Below, piece after piece: positions 1 through 10,330 of a DNA stretch of 64,000 nucleotides. Source of the stretch: Gammaproteobacteria bacterium (GTDB taxonomy: Bacteria > Pseudomonadota > Gammaproteobacteria > Steroidobacterales > Steroidobacteraceae); contig SCUD01000035.1 in assembly GCA_004297335.1 (NCBI GenBank), positions 1-64,000 on the forward strand. Direction: 5' to 3'. The position numbers and the translations under genes are program-made. Below the pieces are notes generated by a model. It was not told where the DNA came from and ran no database searches. It saw only the letters and a list, made by a program, of their open reading frames with translations. Position 1 is the stretch's first letter, and each line of letters opens with the position of its first letter.

Positions 1-3000
1 CGCCGTGATCTGCCCGAGCGCATTGACCGTATAGGCCACCTGCGTCCCGACCGGATAGCCCTGCCGGGTCTGCTGCCCGAGACTGTTGTAGCTCCGGCTG
101 AACCCGAAGCTCTGGCTGTCGATGCCCAGGGTCTCCCCGGTGAGCAGCTGCAGGCGGTTGTAGCTGTAACTCCAGGTACTGCTATCTGCGGTCAGGCTCG
201 CCAGCAGCCCGTCCGGCGTATAGCTGTAGGTCGTATCGGCGCTGGTGCCGGGATAGTTGATCGCGGTCAGCCGGTCCTGCGCATCGTAGCTGCGCGTGAT
301 CCGCTGGCTCGCCGGTACCGTGCTCCGGTCGCAGCTGCTCCCGGTCAGGCCCGAGCCCTCGGCGCTCCAGGCCAGGTTGCCGGCGTTGTCGTAGTCGAGG
401 AAGGTCGCCCCGGTCTCCGGCTCGATCCGCTTGCACAGCCGCTCGTGGCTGTCATACACGTACTGGCGGGTGGCCGCGCTGCTGCCGCCGGAGCGGGTGA
501 GGCTGAGTGGCTTGCCAAAGGGATCCCGGACGATCAGCGTCGCCTGGCCCTCGGGGGCCTGGATCCCGGTCGGGTGCCGGGTATCGGGTTCATCGAAGGC
601 CTGGTAACTCGTCGTCGTGAGGTTCCCGCGCGGGTCGGTGACCTGGGTCTGGAACCCGTTGAGGTAATCGGTGCTGGTCGTAAGGGCACCGAGTTCGGAG
701 TCCTCCTGTACGGCAGTCGGCCGGCCGAGGCCGTCATACCCGGTGCTGGTCCCCTCGGTGAACGAAGCGATCGACGTCACCGTGCTGCGCGGCCGGCCGA
801 CGAAGCTGGTGCGTCCCGCCGGGTCGTAGCGCCAGCCGCGGAACCGCTGCGTGCCGCTGGCATTAGCGGTGTCGTACTCGCGCTCGATGACCGGCCGCCA
901 CAGCGCGTCGTAGTAGCTCACCCGCCGGTAGTTGCCGCGCGCCTCGGTCCGCCGCCAGTGCCCGGCGCCGATCCCGTACTCCGTGCTGCTGACCGGCACG
1001 AACGCCACCGTCGTCGGGGTCCAGCTCACGCTGTCGCCCGCCGGCGGGGTCAGCTTCTTGAGCCGGCCCAGCGCGTCATAGGCGTAACTGGTCTTGTAGC
1101 CGTTCGCATCGGTGACGCTGGTGATCCAGCCCTGGGCGGCGACCGTCGCCGAGATGGCGGTGTTGTCGGCAAACGCAATTCGCCGCGGCACGCCCCGGTA
1201 CCAGTCCGTGAGCGTCGTCGTGTGGCTATTGCCGTCGGTCACGCTCGCGAGGCTGCCATCCGGGTGATAACCGCGGGTCTCGCGCAGCAGGCCGAAGGTG
1301 TGGCTGCGCCACGGCTGCGCCCGGCTGTCGTAGTCGGTCGCGGCGATCACCTGCGCGCTCGCGCTGTTGGTCACCCGCCGCGTCTGCCCGAGCACCCAGC
1401 CGGCCAGGTCGTCGTGGTACTCGAGGGTCTCACCGCGGCTGTAGCCGAGATCGCTCGCCCGGGTCACCGCAGCGGGCCGCGCGAACCCGTCAAAGCCCAG
1501 CGCCTGCCAGCTGAACGTGACCCCCTGCTGCAGGATCCGCCGCCGCCACGCCGGCTGTGGCGTCTCCCCCTGGCCGTCGCCCCGGCTGTTCGGACTGATC
1601 CCGGTACGCGCCGGATAGCCCTGGCCGGCAGCCGTGAGCTGGTAGTCCGTCAGCTCCCGGCGCAGCTCCGTGCCGGTGCTGCTGCGCGTGCGAGCCTCCA
1701 GCAGCTTGCCCTCATCCGCCCGGTAGTGGTTGCCGTAGGTGTAGGAGCGGATCGTCCCGTCCGGCTCACTGACCGTGACCGTCTTCGTGCCGGTGCAGCC
1801 GCTCGCCAGGCACTGCTCCTCCCAGGCGTGGTTGGTCGCGCCGTAGTCGTAGCTCCACACCAGTGGCGTCGCGAGCCCCGGCCCGCTCACGCTCTTGCCG
1901 ATCAGCGCGATCGTGTCGTACAGGTACGGGTAGAGTGCGTAGCTGCTGCGCCGGTACTGATCCTGGTAAATGCACTGCTTCGGCACCCACGAGCGGCCGT
2001 GCAGCACCGGCCGGAAGCTGAACTGCCCGACCGCCCCGGACGGGTGGGTCAGCGTGCCGATGGTCGTGCTCTGCGTCGCCGAGGAGGAGCGTACTTCGCA
2101 GAAGAACGAGCTGCCGCCGCCCGAGTCTTGCTGTGGCGTGATCCGCGCCGCGGCCACCGCCGCCAGCGAATACTTCCAGCGGCTGCCATCCGGCAGCGTC
2201 ACCGCCGTCAGGCTGTTGCTCGCCCCGTAGCTGTAGCTCCAGCTGCGGCTGCCGTCGCTGACCGCCGTCACCCGCCCGCTGCTGTCCCAGCTGAGCGTCA
2301 GTTGCCGGCCGTCGCTGGACGTGAGCGACAACAGCCGCCACGGGTTCGCCGGGTCATAGCTGAAGGTCAGGACATTGCCAAAACGGTCCTCGATCCGGCT
2401 CGGCAGGATCCACACCTCGTCACGACTCAGCAGCCACTGGTCGGAGAGCACGTTGGGCTCCGGCCCCGGCCCCAGGTCCTGCGCGCTGCGCGAAGCCACG
2501 GCCAGGTCCAGCGGCCCCTCGCCATACGGCTTCTTCAACACCGGCGCCGCGCGCTTCACCGGCCGGTCAAACCAGTAGCGCGTGCCGTCCGGTGCCCGCG
2601 CCAGGAACGCCTCGCCCGCCACCCCGTTCGCCGTCGCCGGCAGGCAGGAGAAGAACCACTGCTCCGACGTCACCCAGTAGTACGCCGCGCCATCCACCGG
2701 CCGGTTTGGGTTCTCCGGCGCAATGACCAGCAACTCCTGCTCGCCCGCACCGGGCACATGCAGCCAGTTGCCGCCCCAGTACTCGCTCGCCGTGAAGGTC
2801 CCGCCCTGCGAACCGGAGGCATCCGGCGGCGGGGCATGGAACTCGCCCAGGATCGAGCAGCGCTGCGTCGGTACCGGCATCGATGACAGCCAGCCGGAGT
2901 TCGTGCTGCCCGCGGTGCGGGCAAAGATCCCGTGCAGATGCGGCAGCTCGAGGTCCCAGTCGCCGAAGGCGCGCACGAAGCTGACTCCGCCGCGGTCCTC

Positions 3001-3282
3001 GGCCACGAAGCGCCGGCCGATCCGCACCGGCAGCGCGTCGTTGCCCGGCAGGCTGACATCGGTCGCAATGAACTCGGTGCGCCCGCTGAAATGGTCGGTG
3101 CGCTCGCCGAACAGCTCCGGTCCCAGCGCCTCGATCGTCTGCGCCGCCGTCACCTGCCGCGCGTACTCGTCCGCTACCCGGTGCTGGTCCTCGGCACCGG
3201 CCGGTGCACTGAGCACGAGGGTGGCCAGCAACGCGCACCAGAGGGTACGACGTGTCGTGGATTCCGTTCCGAAGGATGACAT
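1..3282 (-). CDS. RHS/YD-repeat protein, exported, 3' end outside window
   Basis: Partial gene: 1094 codons are visible and the C-terminus lies beyond the left edge. The ATG is preceded by AAGGAG seven bases upstream, and residues 1-32 form a signal peptide (arginines, a hydrophobic run, then SAPAGA). The first ~350 residues are the non-repeat region seen at the start of RHS proteins. After that come many tyrosine-rich YD repeats, for example SYDPANPWRL, SYAYDALGRL, TGYDGLGRP and YVYDSHERL. Such proteins fold into a hollow beta-shell and often carry a variable C-terminal toxin or effector, but that part is not visible here. No immunity gene can be judged because downstream sequence is missing. 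A wall-associated or adhesive role is the alternative. Family assignment is firm; function is open. Confidence 0.9.
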   Translation of the reverse strand, partial: MSSFGTESTTRRTLWCALLATLVLSAPAGAEDQHRVADEYARQVTAAQTIEALGPELFGERTDHFSGRTEFIATDVSLPGNDALPVRIGRRFVAEDRGGVSFVRAFGDWDLELPHLHGIFARTAGSTNSGWLSSMPVPTQRCSILGEFHAPPPDASGSQGGTFTASEYWGGNWLHVPGAGEQELLVIAPENPNRPVDGAAYYWVTSEQWFFSCLPATANGVAGEAFLARAPDGTRYWFDRPVKRAAPVLKKPYGEGPLDLAVASRSAQDLGPGPEPNVLSDQWLLSRDEVWILPSRIEDRFGNVLTFSYDPANPWRLLSLTSSDGRQLTLSWDSSGRVTAVSDGSRSWSYSYGASNSLTAVTLPDGSRWKYSLAAVAAARITPQQDSGGGSSFFCEVRSSSATQSTTIGTLTHPSGAVGQFSFRPVLHGRSWVPKQCIYQDQYRRSSYALYPYLYDTIALIGKSVSGPGLATPLVWSYDYGATNHAWEEQCLASGCTGTKTVTVSEPDGTIRSYTYGNHYRADEGKLLEARTRSSTGTELRRELTDYQLTAAGQGYPARTGISPNSRGDGQGETPQPAWRRRILQQGVTFSWQALGFDGFARPAAVTRASDLGYSRGETLEYHDDLAGWVLGQTRRVTNSASAQVIAATDYDSRAQPWRSHTFGLLRETRGYHPDGSLASVTDGNSHTTTLTDWYRGVPRRIAFADNTAISATVAAQGWITSVTDANGYKTSYAYDALGRLKKLTPPAGDSVSWTPTTVAFVPVSSTEYGIGAGHWRRTEARGNYRRVSYYDALWRPVIEREYDTANASGTQRFRGWRYDPAGRTSFVGRPRSTVTSIASFTEGTSTGYDGLGRPTAVQEDSELGALTTSTDYLNGFQTQVTDPRGNLTTTSYQAFDEPDTRHPTGIQAPEGQATLIVRDPFGKPLSLTRSGGSSAATRQYVYDSHERLCKRIEPETGATFLDYDNAGNLAWSAEGSGLTGSSCDRSTVPASQRITRSYDAQDRLTAINYPGTSADTTYSYTPDGLLASLTADSSTWSYSYNRLQLLTGETLGIDSQSFGFSRSYNSLGQQTRQGYPVGTQVAYTVNALGQITA

Positions 3283-3430
3283 GGTTCGACTCCTTCGCCA
3301 GGGCCGCCGCAGCATCCTTGCTACGGACAACGTCGCCCTGTCGATGGAGTCAGGCTAGCGGCAGAGGACACCGCCCACTGTTCGATTAAGCTGCACATTC
3401 GCGGACAAACCCGCCGCGCGGTCCATCGCT

Positions 3431-4819
3431 TCAGCGCCGGGTGTGGCGCTGGGTTCGCTCGCGAGTGCGTCGCTGCCGCGGCGTCAGCACGTTGCGCCGG
3501 CCGGCGAAGGGATTGCTCTCGGTACGGAACTCGGTGCGCACCGGCGTACCAGCGAGATCGAAGGCCTGGCGAAAGCAGTTGACCAGGTAACGGCGGTAAT
3601 CCTCCGGCGTGCGTTCCGCCTGCGAACCATGCACGACGATGAACGGCGGGTTGCGCCCACCCTGGTGCGCATAGCGCAGCCGGATGCGGCGCCCGCGTAC
3701 CAGCGGCGGCTGATGCCGAACGATCGCGGCCTCCAGGATCCGCGTCAGCTCGGGGGTCGGCATGTCGCGCATCGCCGCCGCCCAGGCGCGGCGCACCGAA
3801 TCCATCATCTCGCCGACACCGCTGCCGTGCAGTGCCGAGATGAAATGCAGCGGCGCAAAATCCAGGAACCGCAGTCGCTCCGCGAGCTGCTCGCGGATCA
3901 GCTCGCGCTGTTCCGCCGCGACGTGGTCCCACTTGTTGACAGCGATCACCAGCGCGCGGCCACGCTCCGCGACGATGCCGAGCAAGGTCGCGTCCTGCTC
4001 GGCAACCGAATCGCGGGCGTCGAGTACGCCGATCACGACGTGGGAGCTGTCGATGGCCTGCAGCGTCTTGATGACGCTGAACTTCTCGATTCCCTCCCCG
4101 ATCCTGGCGCGGCGGCGCACGCCGGCCGTGTCGAACAGCAGGTAGGCCTGGCCATCGCGCTCGAACGGCACCTGCACGGTATCGCGCGTCGTACCGGGCT
4201 GATCGAAGGCAACCAGTCGATCCTCGCCGACCAGCCGGTTGATCAGCGTCGACTTGCCGACGTTGGGCCGGCCGACCACACAGACGCGGATTGCCTCCGC
4301 TGCATCGTCCGCGACCGGCGGTTCTGCGGTCTCCCACCCGGCCAGTACCCGGTCCAGTAGATCATCGATGCCCTGCCGGTGCGCGGCCGACAGCGCCAGT
4401 GGCTCGCCGAGGCCCAGCGCGTGAAACTCCGCGACCGCGAGCGCCGCCTCGCGACCCTCGCATTTGTTGACCGCTATGGTCACCGGCCGGCCGCTGCGAC
4501 GCAGCAGCTCCCCGACGAAGCGGTCCCGGTTCGCCAGGCCCTCCTGGCCATCCACGATCAGCACGACCTGGTCCGCTTCCTCGATCGCGCGCAGCGTCTG
4601 CCGCGCCATCGGCTCCTCGACCCCGCGCGGGGATTCGACCAGACCACCCGTATCGATGACGATGAATCGCGTTTCACCGTACTGGCCGTAGCCATACTGG
4701 CGATCGCGGGTCAGGCCGGGCTCGTCCGCGACCAGCGCATCGCGGGTCCCGGTCAGTGCGTTGAACAGCGTGGACTTGCCGACGTTCGGCCGCCCCACGA
4801 GCGCGACGACGGGCAGCAT
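3431..4819 (-). CDS. der: Ribosome-assembly GTPase Der (EngA)
   Basis: Essential double GTPase that acts in maturation of the 50S ribosomal subunit. Two G domains are complete. The first has GRPNVGKSTLF near residue 9, then DTGG and NKCE. The second has GRPNVGKSTLI near residue 183, then DTAG and NKWD. A KH-like C-terminal domain ends in a basic tail rich in Arg and Thr. The length (462 residues) is a little shorter than the usual 490. It is the last gene of the hisS-yfgM-bamB-der run, 22 bases after bamB, which matches the usual gammaproteobacterial order. The 148 bases between its stop and the RHS start hold no recognisable gene. Confidence 0.97.
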   Translation of the reverse strand: MLPVVALVGRPNVGKSTLFNALTGTRDALVADEPGLTRDRQYGYGQYGETRFIVIDTGGLVESPRGVEEPMARQTLRAIEEADQVVLIVDGQEGLANRDRFVGELLRRSGRPVTIAVNKCEGREAALAVAEFHALGLGEPLALSAAHRQGIDDLLDRVLAGWETAEPPVADDAAEAIRVCVVGRPNVGKSTLINRLVGEDRLVAFDQPGTTRDTVQVPFERDGQAYLLFDTAGVRRRARIGEGIEKFSVIKTLQAIDSSHVVIGVLDARDSVAEQDATLLGIVAERGRALVIAVNKWDHVAAEQRELIREQLAERLRFLDFAPLHFISALHGSGVGEMMDSVRRAWAAAMRDMPTPELTRILEAAIVRHQPPLVRGRRIRLRYAHQGGRNPPFIVVHGSQAERTPEDYRRYLVNCFRQAFDLAGTPVRTEFRTESNPFAGRRNVLTPRQRRTRERTQRHTRR

Positions 4820-4841
4820 CGTGAGAGCCGGCTGGTGCGTA

Positions 4842-5999
4842 TCACCCGGCGCCGCGGGGCCGGGTACGCAGTGCGTAGGCGGTGCCGGAGTCGGCCTGGA
4901 CCAGCCACAGGTCCCCGACCACGACCGGCCGGCTGCTGATCCGCCCGCCTCCAGCCGAGGCCCGGCCGATCACCGCACCGGTCGCGGTATCGAGCCAGTG
5001 CACGCGGCCTTCGAAATCAGCAACCGCGAGCGCGTCGCCCTGTACCGCCGGCGCGGTCAGTTGCCGTCGCAGGAACTGGGCCTGGCGCCAGACCTCGGTG
5101 CCATCCCGGCGCCGCAGTGCGACTACGGTGCTGTCGGCCAGCGTCACGTAGAGCTTCTCCTCGTCCAGGTCGAGGCCCCGGTGGCTCGACAGCTCGCGCG
5201 CCCACCAGATCTGCCCGGTCTCGAGCGCGAGCATGGCAGCACGGCCCTGATAACCGACAACGTAGACATCCTGGCCGGTCACCTGCACCGTCGAATCGAT
5301 GTCCACGAGCCGCTCGATCTCGGTGCGACCCTGCGAGGGCGCGACCGTGGTCCCCCACAGCAGGTCGCCCGTCGCCAGCGCCAACGCCACGACCCGGCCG
5401 CTGTCGAAACCAGCAAGCACTACATCGCCGTGAATCACCGGACCGCCGTTGCCGCGCAGCGTCAGGCGCGGCACTGGCTGCTCGTAGCTCCAGGCCTCGC
5501 TGCCATCGGCTGCGCGCAGGCCACGCAGGCGGCCATCCACCGTGCGCACCACGACGAGTCCGCCGCCGATGGCGGGCGCGGCGAGCACCTCGCCGCCGAC
5601 CGCAACGCGCCAGCGTTCGCTGCCGGTCGCGGCATCCAGGGCCAGCACCTCACCCGCCACGGTGCCGGCCACGACGAGTCCGTCACCCGCCGCCGGGCCA
5701 CCACCAAAGCGCAACTTGCTGGAATACCGCCACAGCGCACGACCGGTGCCAGGATCCAGTGCCAGGATCTCGCCGCCATAGCCGGCGACATAGGCCACGC
5801 CGTCCACCACTGCCGGGCGCAGGCCGAGGCGCAGGACTTCCTCGCCACCACGACCGCCGGCGCTCCAGACCCGCGTCGCCTCGAGCCGCGCAGTAAAGGC
5901 GACGAGTTCCGCCGGCGGATCGACATTCTTCTGCTTGTTGCCGCAGGCCACCGTGGCCACGGCCAGCACCAGCAATCCGGCGATTCTCGTGATTCGCAT
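4842..5999 (-). CDS. bamB: Outer-membrane assembly lipoprotein BamB
   Basis: Lipoprotein subunit of the BAM complex, which inserts beta-barrel proteins into the outer membrane. Residues 1-18 are a signal peptide ending in TVAC, a lipobox with an uncommon Thr at -3. The rest (385 residues in all) is a PQQ-type eight-bladed propeller with repeated blade motifs such as ALDPGTGRALW, ALDAATGSERWR and ALALATGDLLW. It sits 3 bases from the yfgM-like gene and 22 bases before der, the standard order for this cluster, which supports the assignment beyond the propeller fold alone. Confidence 0.93.
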   Translation of the reverse strand: MRITRIAGLLVLAVATVACGNKQKNVDPPAELVAFTARLEATRVWSAGGRGGEEVLRLGLRPAVVDGVAYVAGYGGEILALDPGTGRALWRYSSKLRFGGGPAAGDGLVVAGTVAGEVLALDAATGSERWRVAVGGEVLAAPAIGGGLVVVRTVDGRLRGLRAADGSEAWSYEQPVPRLTLRGNGGPVIHGDVVLAGFDSGRVVALALATGDLLWGTTVAPSQGRTEIERLVDIDSTVQVTGQDVYVVGYQGRAAMLALETGQIWWARELSSHRGLDLDEEKLYVTLADSTVVALRRRDGTEVWRQAQFLRRQLTAPAVQGDALAVADFEGRVHWLDTATGAVIGRASAGGGRISSRPVVVGDLWLVQADSGTAYALRTRPRGAG

Positions 6000-6002
6000 C
6001 GT

Positions 6003-6653
6003 TCACTCCACCGACTGTCGCGCGGACAGTCCATCGATCTTCAATGCCAGCAATTCCCGGTCGACCTGTCCGTCGCCCGGGGCCGCGAGCTGTGCCTGCT
6101 GGTAAGCGGCCAGCGCGCCGGCGATGTCGGCGCGGGCGAGCAGCACGTCTCCGCGCAGTTCGGCGACCCGGGCCTCGACTGCCGATACCGCTGCTCCATC
6201 GAGCGTCGCGAGCGCGGCATCGTACTGTCCCTGGGCCAGCTGCACCCGTGCAAGTCGCAATCGCGCAACCAGCGCCAGTTCCGAATCGCGTGAATCGTTC
6301 ATGACCCCGGCCAGGCGGCTGGCGGCCTGCGCGAGTTCGCCCGACTCGACATCGAGGCGGGCGAGGACCAGCACTGCCTGGTCGGCGTAGGGCGTGTCGT
6401 CGTATTCGCCGGCGATCTCGCCACCGATGCGCAGGCCTTCCTCGCGCTGGTTTCGGGTCAGGGCGTCGAGCATCGCCGCCAGCCGCTGCTCGGCCTCGAG
6501 CGAACGCTGCTCGCGGTGTCCTTCCCACCAGCGGTAGCCGTACAGGCCGCCGAGGCCCAGTACGAGGCCGGCGGCCATCCACAGCCAGTTCTCGCGCAGC
6601 CACTGGCGCAGCTGTTCGGCCTGCTCGCGCTCGGACAGATACTCATCGACCAT
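6003..6653 (-). CDS. yfgM: YfgM-like ancillary SecYEG translocon subunit
   Basis: Predicted inner-membrane protein of 216 residues. A charged cytosolic start (MVDEYLSEREQAEQLRQWL) is followed by one transmembrane helix at about residues 24-43, then a periplasmic TPR-like region of short helical repeats. In E. coli YfgM binds SecYEG and the chaperone PpiD. Its start codon overlaps the end of hisS by 11 bases and it runs into bamB, so the genes are almost certainly co-transcribed. The family is known as DUF2133/TPR_21. Sequence conservation is low outside the membrane segment, so the call leans on topology plus position. Confidence 0.88.
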   Translation of the reverse strand: MVDEYLSEREQAEQLRQWLRENWLWMAAGLVLGLGGLYGYRWWEGHREQRSLEAEQRLAAMLDALTRNQREEGLRIGGEIAGEYDDTPYADQAVLVLARLDVESGELAQAASRLAGVMNDSRDSELALVARLRLARVQLAQGQYDAALATLDGAAVSAVEARVAELRGDVLLARADIAGALAAYQQAQLAAPGDGQVDRELLALKIDGLSARQSVE

Positions 6654-7929
6654 CTTCGTTCCTCAGCAGTGAACCGATGCGTGCCGGCAGGTCCTCCCAG
6701 GCACATTCCTGCTGCGCCGCCTCGGCTCGCAGGCTCTTGATCGCCGCGGTCCGGCGCGCGACCTCGTCATCGCCGATGATCAGCGCCAGCCGCGCCTGGC
6801 TCCGGTCCGCACGCCGCAGCTGCGACTTGAAACTGCCCCCGCCAAGGTTCACCTCGATGACAATGCCCGGCAGTGCATCGCGCAGCCGCTCCGCAACCGC
6901 CAGGCCTTCCCGTACGGCCCGGTCCCCGGCCAGCACGACATAGAGACCGGGCGGCCCGGCCGGCGCCGCGATGCCGGTGGCCTGCATCAGGCTCACGAGG
7001 CGTTCCACGCCGAGCGCCCAGCCGATCGCCGGAGTCGCCCCCCCGCCCAGCTGCGCGACCAGGCCATCATAACGCCCCCCCGAACAGACGGCATCCTGCG
7101 CACCGAGGGCGGTCGTCGTCCACTCGAACACAGTGCGTGAGTAGTAGTCGAGGCCGCGCACGAGGCGCGGATCGATCGTGAAGGCGATGCCGCAGCCGGC
7201 CAGCAGTTCCTGGAAGCGTTCGAAGTGGACTCGGGAACCGTCGTCGAGATGATCGGTAATCGCCGGTGCGCCCGCGATCATTTCCGCGAGTGCCGGATTC
7301 TTCGAATCCAAAATGCGCAGCGGGTTGCCTTCCAGGCGCCGCAGGCTGTCGGCATCGAGCAGTGTCCGGTGCCGGCCGAAATACTCCACGAGCCGCCCGC
7401 GGTACATGCGGCGCGACTCCGGCGTGCCGAGCGAATTGATCCGCAGGCGCAGTCCGCCGATGCCGAGTCGCCGCCACAGGCGCGCCGACATCAGGATCAT
7501 CTCGGCATCGACGTCCGGGCCTTCGTAGCCGAAAGCCTCGCAGTCAATCTGGTGGAACTGCCGGTAACGCCCCTGCTGCGGACGCTCATGCCGGAACATC
7601 GGGCCCGCCGTCCACAGCCGGTGCTTCTGGTTGTGCAGTAACCCGTTCTCGATCGCTGCCCGCACCAGTCCGGCAGTCGCCTCCGGACGCAGGCTCAGCC
7701 GGTCGCCGCCGCGGTCCTCGAAGGTGTACATCTCCTTCTCGACGATATCGGTGTGCTCGCCGATCGAGCGCTGGAACAGCTCCGCGTGCTCCACCAGCGG
7801 GACCCGGAACTCCTGATAGCCATAGGCGGCGAACAACTCCCGCGCCTGCTGCTCGACGAACTGCCACAGCGGCAACTGTCCGGGCAGCAGATCATTCATG
7901 CCGCGCACGGCCTGCAGCGCCCCACCCAT
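6643..7929 (-). CDS. hisS: Histidyl-tRNA synthetase
   Basis: Class II aminoacyl-tRNA synthetase that charges tRNA-His. Near the N-terminus is the family stretch AVRGMNDLLP. Motif 2 reads FRHERPQQGRYRQFHQ, the histidine-specific signature reads LVRGLDYYSRTVFEW, and the glycine-rich SGGRYDGL belongs to motif 3. A C-terminal anticodon-binding domain covers about residues 330-428. At 428 residues it has normal length. GGAG lies about 9 bases before the ATG. The neighbour upstream is pilW rather than ispG, which is unusual. Confidence 0.97.
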   Translation of the reverse strand: MGGALQAVRGMNDLLPGQLPLWQFVEQQARELFAAYGYQEFRVPLVEHAELFQRSIGEHTDIVEKEMYTFEDRGGDRLSLRPEATAGLVRAAIENGLLHNQKHRLWTAGPMFRHERPQQGRYRQFHQIDCEAFGYEGPDVDAEMILMSARLWRRLGIGGLRLRINSLGTPESRRMYRGRLVEYFGRHRTLLDADSLRRLEGNPLRILDSKNPALAEMIAGAPAITDHLDDGSRVHFERFQELLAGCGIAFTIDPRLVRGLDYYSRTVFEWTTTALGAQDAVCSGGRYDGLVAQLGGGATPAIGWALGVERLVSLMQATGIAAPAGPPGLYVVLAGDRAVREGLAVAERLRDALPGIVIEVNLGGGSFKSQLRRADRSQARLALIIGDDEVARRTAAIKSLRAEAAQQECAWEDLPARIGSLLRNEDGR

Positions 7930-7988
7930 GGATCAGGCTCCGCCGACCGGCGCCGGCGCCAGCGGCTCCACGGCGGGCCCAGGTCGCC

Positions 7989-8750
7989 TCATTCCGGATT
8001 CCGCTGGTCGCGGCCGTCGAGAGCCCGCAACTGCGCGGATTCGGGAAAAGCCTGGCGCAGGCGATCGGCGAAGTCCGCGGCCGACTGCTGGTCCCCGAGT
8101 GCCTTCTCCACCTGGTGGCCGAGCAGCAGCACCTCCGCCGTGGGCGGCGTCACGTCGAGGAAACGCTGGACGAAGGCTCGCGCCTGCAGGAAGCTGCCGC
8201 GCTCGTAACTGACGCTGGCCAGCTGCAGCAGTGCCTCCGGATAGATCGCGCGCTGGGCCAGCGCCTGGCGCAGGTATTCCTCGGCCTGCTCGAGCCGGCC
8301 GGCTTTGTGCGCGCAGACGCCGGCGTTCGTATAGGCCACCTCGGGCGTGCGGTACAGCGGGTTACGCGCCGCATTGACGAACATCGCCTCCCCGCGGACC
8401 CATTCGCCGTTGCGGCACAGGAACGCGCCGAGCGCATTCTGGGCCTCGGGATGGCTCGAATCGGTGCGCAGCGCCTGGCGGAAGTGCTTTTCAGCGCGCT
8501 GGGTGTCGAGCAGCCGCTCGTAGACCAGGCCGGCACCGAGCTGGACCGAAATGTCGCGCGGATTCTGCACCAGCGCCCGTTCGATCTTGTCGCGGGCGAC
8601 CTCCAGGTGCCCGAGCTTCAGGTACTCCATCGCCAGCCGGGTGTTGATCCGTGCCGCTTCGATGCGCGGATCCACCGGATCATTGCCCTGGGCCACCGCC
8701 GTGAGGCAGCAGCACAGGGCCAGCAGCGGCAGCCAGGTGCCGGGCTTCAT
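7989..8750 (-). CDS. pilW: Type IV pilus biogenesis/stability protein PilW (PilF)
   Basis: TPR protein of 253 residues that normally acts as the outer-membrane pilotin for the PilQ secretin. Residues 1-20 are a signal sequence, followed by about five TPR repeats ([37 protein letters not shown] and so on). Its ATG overlaps the rlmN stop (ATGA), implying translational coupling. The expected lipobox is weak: the cysteines at 12-14 are preceded by Leu or Cys rather than Gly, Ala or Ser at -1, so lipidation is uncertain and cleavage after TAVA by signal peptidase I is possible. Position after rlmN is typical. No other pilus genes are in the window. Confidence 0.88.
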   Translation of the reverse strand: MKPGTWLPLLALCCCLTAVAQGNDPVDPRIEAARINTRLAMEYLKLGHLEVARDKIERALVQNPRDISVQLGAGLVYERLLDTQRAEKHFRQALRTDSSHPEAQNALGAFLCRNGEWVRGEAMFVNAARNPLYRTPEVAYTNAGVCAHKAGRLEQAEEYLRQALAQRAIYPEALLQLASVSYERGSFLQARAFVQRFLDVTPPTAEVLLLGHQVEKALGDQQSAADFADRLRQAFPESAQLRALDGRDQRNPE

Positions 8751-9871
8751 GCTGGCAGCGCAGCGCGCACCGGTCGAGCACCGAGCCGGACCACGGTGCG
8801 ATCCAGCACCCGCCCGCGCAGCTGGCCGCAGGCCGCATCGATGTCATCACCCCGCGTCCGCCGCACCGTCGTGGTCACGCCGGCGCGGACCAGCTCGTCA
8901 CGGAACTGCGCCACGACCTCCGGCGGCGAACGCCGGTAGCTGGTGCCGGGGAAGGGATTGAAGGGAATCAGGTTCACCTTGGCCTGGTGACCGCGCAGCA
9001 GCCCCGCAAGTTCCCGAGCCTGCCGGGGCTGGTCGTTGATGCCCTCGAGCAGCGTGTACTCGAAGGTCACGCTGCGGCCATTCTGTCGCTCCAGGTAATG
9101 CCAGCAGGCCGCCAGCAGCTCAGCGATCGGGTGCCGCCGGTTAACCGGGACCAGCTCGTCCCGCAGCGCGTCGTTTGGCGCATGCAGCGACACCGCGAGG
9201 GCCACGTTGCAGTCCTCGGCCAGCCGGTAGATCTGCGGCACGAGACCGGAGGTGGACAGCGTCACGCGCCGACGCGACAGGTCGTAGCCCAGGTCGTCGA
9301 GCAGCAGCCGGATCGCCGCCAGCACGTTGCGATAGTTCGCCAGCGGCTCGCCCATGCCCATCAGCACGACGTTGGTGATCAGCCGCGGGCCGTCCGGATC
9401 GCGTCCCAGCTCGCGGTTCGCGAGCCACACCTGGCCGATGATCTCGGCCGCCGTGAGGTTGCGATTGAAACCCTGCCGGCCCGTGGCGCAGAACGAACAA
9501 TCGAGCGCGCAGCCGATCTGGCTGGAGATGCACAGCGTGCCGCGGTCCGGCTCCGGAATCCAGATCGTCTCGACGGCCTGCTCGGCCGTTGCCGCGCCGG
9601 GCATCCGCAGCAGCCACTTGCGCGTGCCGTCCGCCGAGGCGCTCGCCCGGATGATCTCCGGTACCCGCACTTCGGCCACACCGGCGAGCTCGGCCCGGAA
9701 ATCCTTCGCCAGGTCGGTCATGTCCGCGAACTGGTCGGCACCGCGCCGGTAGATCCACTTCAGGAGCTGGCGCGCCCGGTAGGGCCGCGCCCCCAGGGTC
9801 GCGACATACGCCTCGAGCTCGGGCCGGGTCAGCCCGAGCAGGTTGCAGGGAGGCGCTGCCGCGTCAGTCAT
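8747..9871 (-). CDS. rlmN: Dual-specificity 23S rRNA/tRNA adenine C2-methyltransferase RlmN
   Basis: Radical-SAM enzyme that methylates A2503 of 23S rRNA and A37 of some tRNAs. The cluster motif is [11 protein letters not shown] (C-x3-C-x2-C). Other signatures are the GMGEPLANY stretch and a C-terminal cysteine in DAACGQLRG that should carry the methyl intermediate. I chose the ATG at 9871 (protein starts [13 protein letters not shown], 374 residues). A longer frame exists upstream, but it would overlap ndk and lacks family similarity. Only a weak GAGAC precedes the start. Confidence 0.95.
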   Translation of the reverse strand: MTDAAAPPCNLLGLTRPELEAYVATLGARPYRARQLLKWIYRRGADQFADMTDLAKDFRAELAGVAEVRVPEIIRASASADGTRKWLLRMPGAATAEQAVETIWIPEPDRGTLCISSQIGCALDCSFCATGRQGFNRNLTAAEIIGQVWLANRELGRDPDGPRLITNVVLMGMGEPLANYRNVLAAIRLLLDDLGYDLSRRRVTLSTSGLVPQIYRLAEDCNVALAVSLHAPNDALRDELVPVNRRHPIAELLAACWHYLERQNGRSVTFEYTLLEGINDQPRQARELAGLLRGHQAKVNLIPFNPFPGTSYRRSPPEVVAQFRDELVRAGVTTTVRRTRGDDIDAACGQLRGRVLDRTVVRLGARPVRAALPA

Positions 9872-9881
9872 GGTCCGGGTC

Positions 9882-10313
<432 letters not shown>

Positions 10314-10330
10314 GGGATCCTCTTGAAGAC

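Noticed and set aside
445..2886. An 813-codon plus-strand frame opposite the RHS gene
   Set aside because: The minus strand gives a coherent signal peptide and YD repeats throughout; the plus frame has no family signature.
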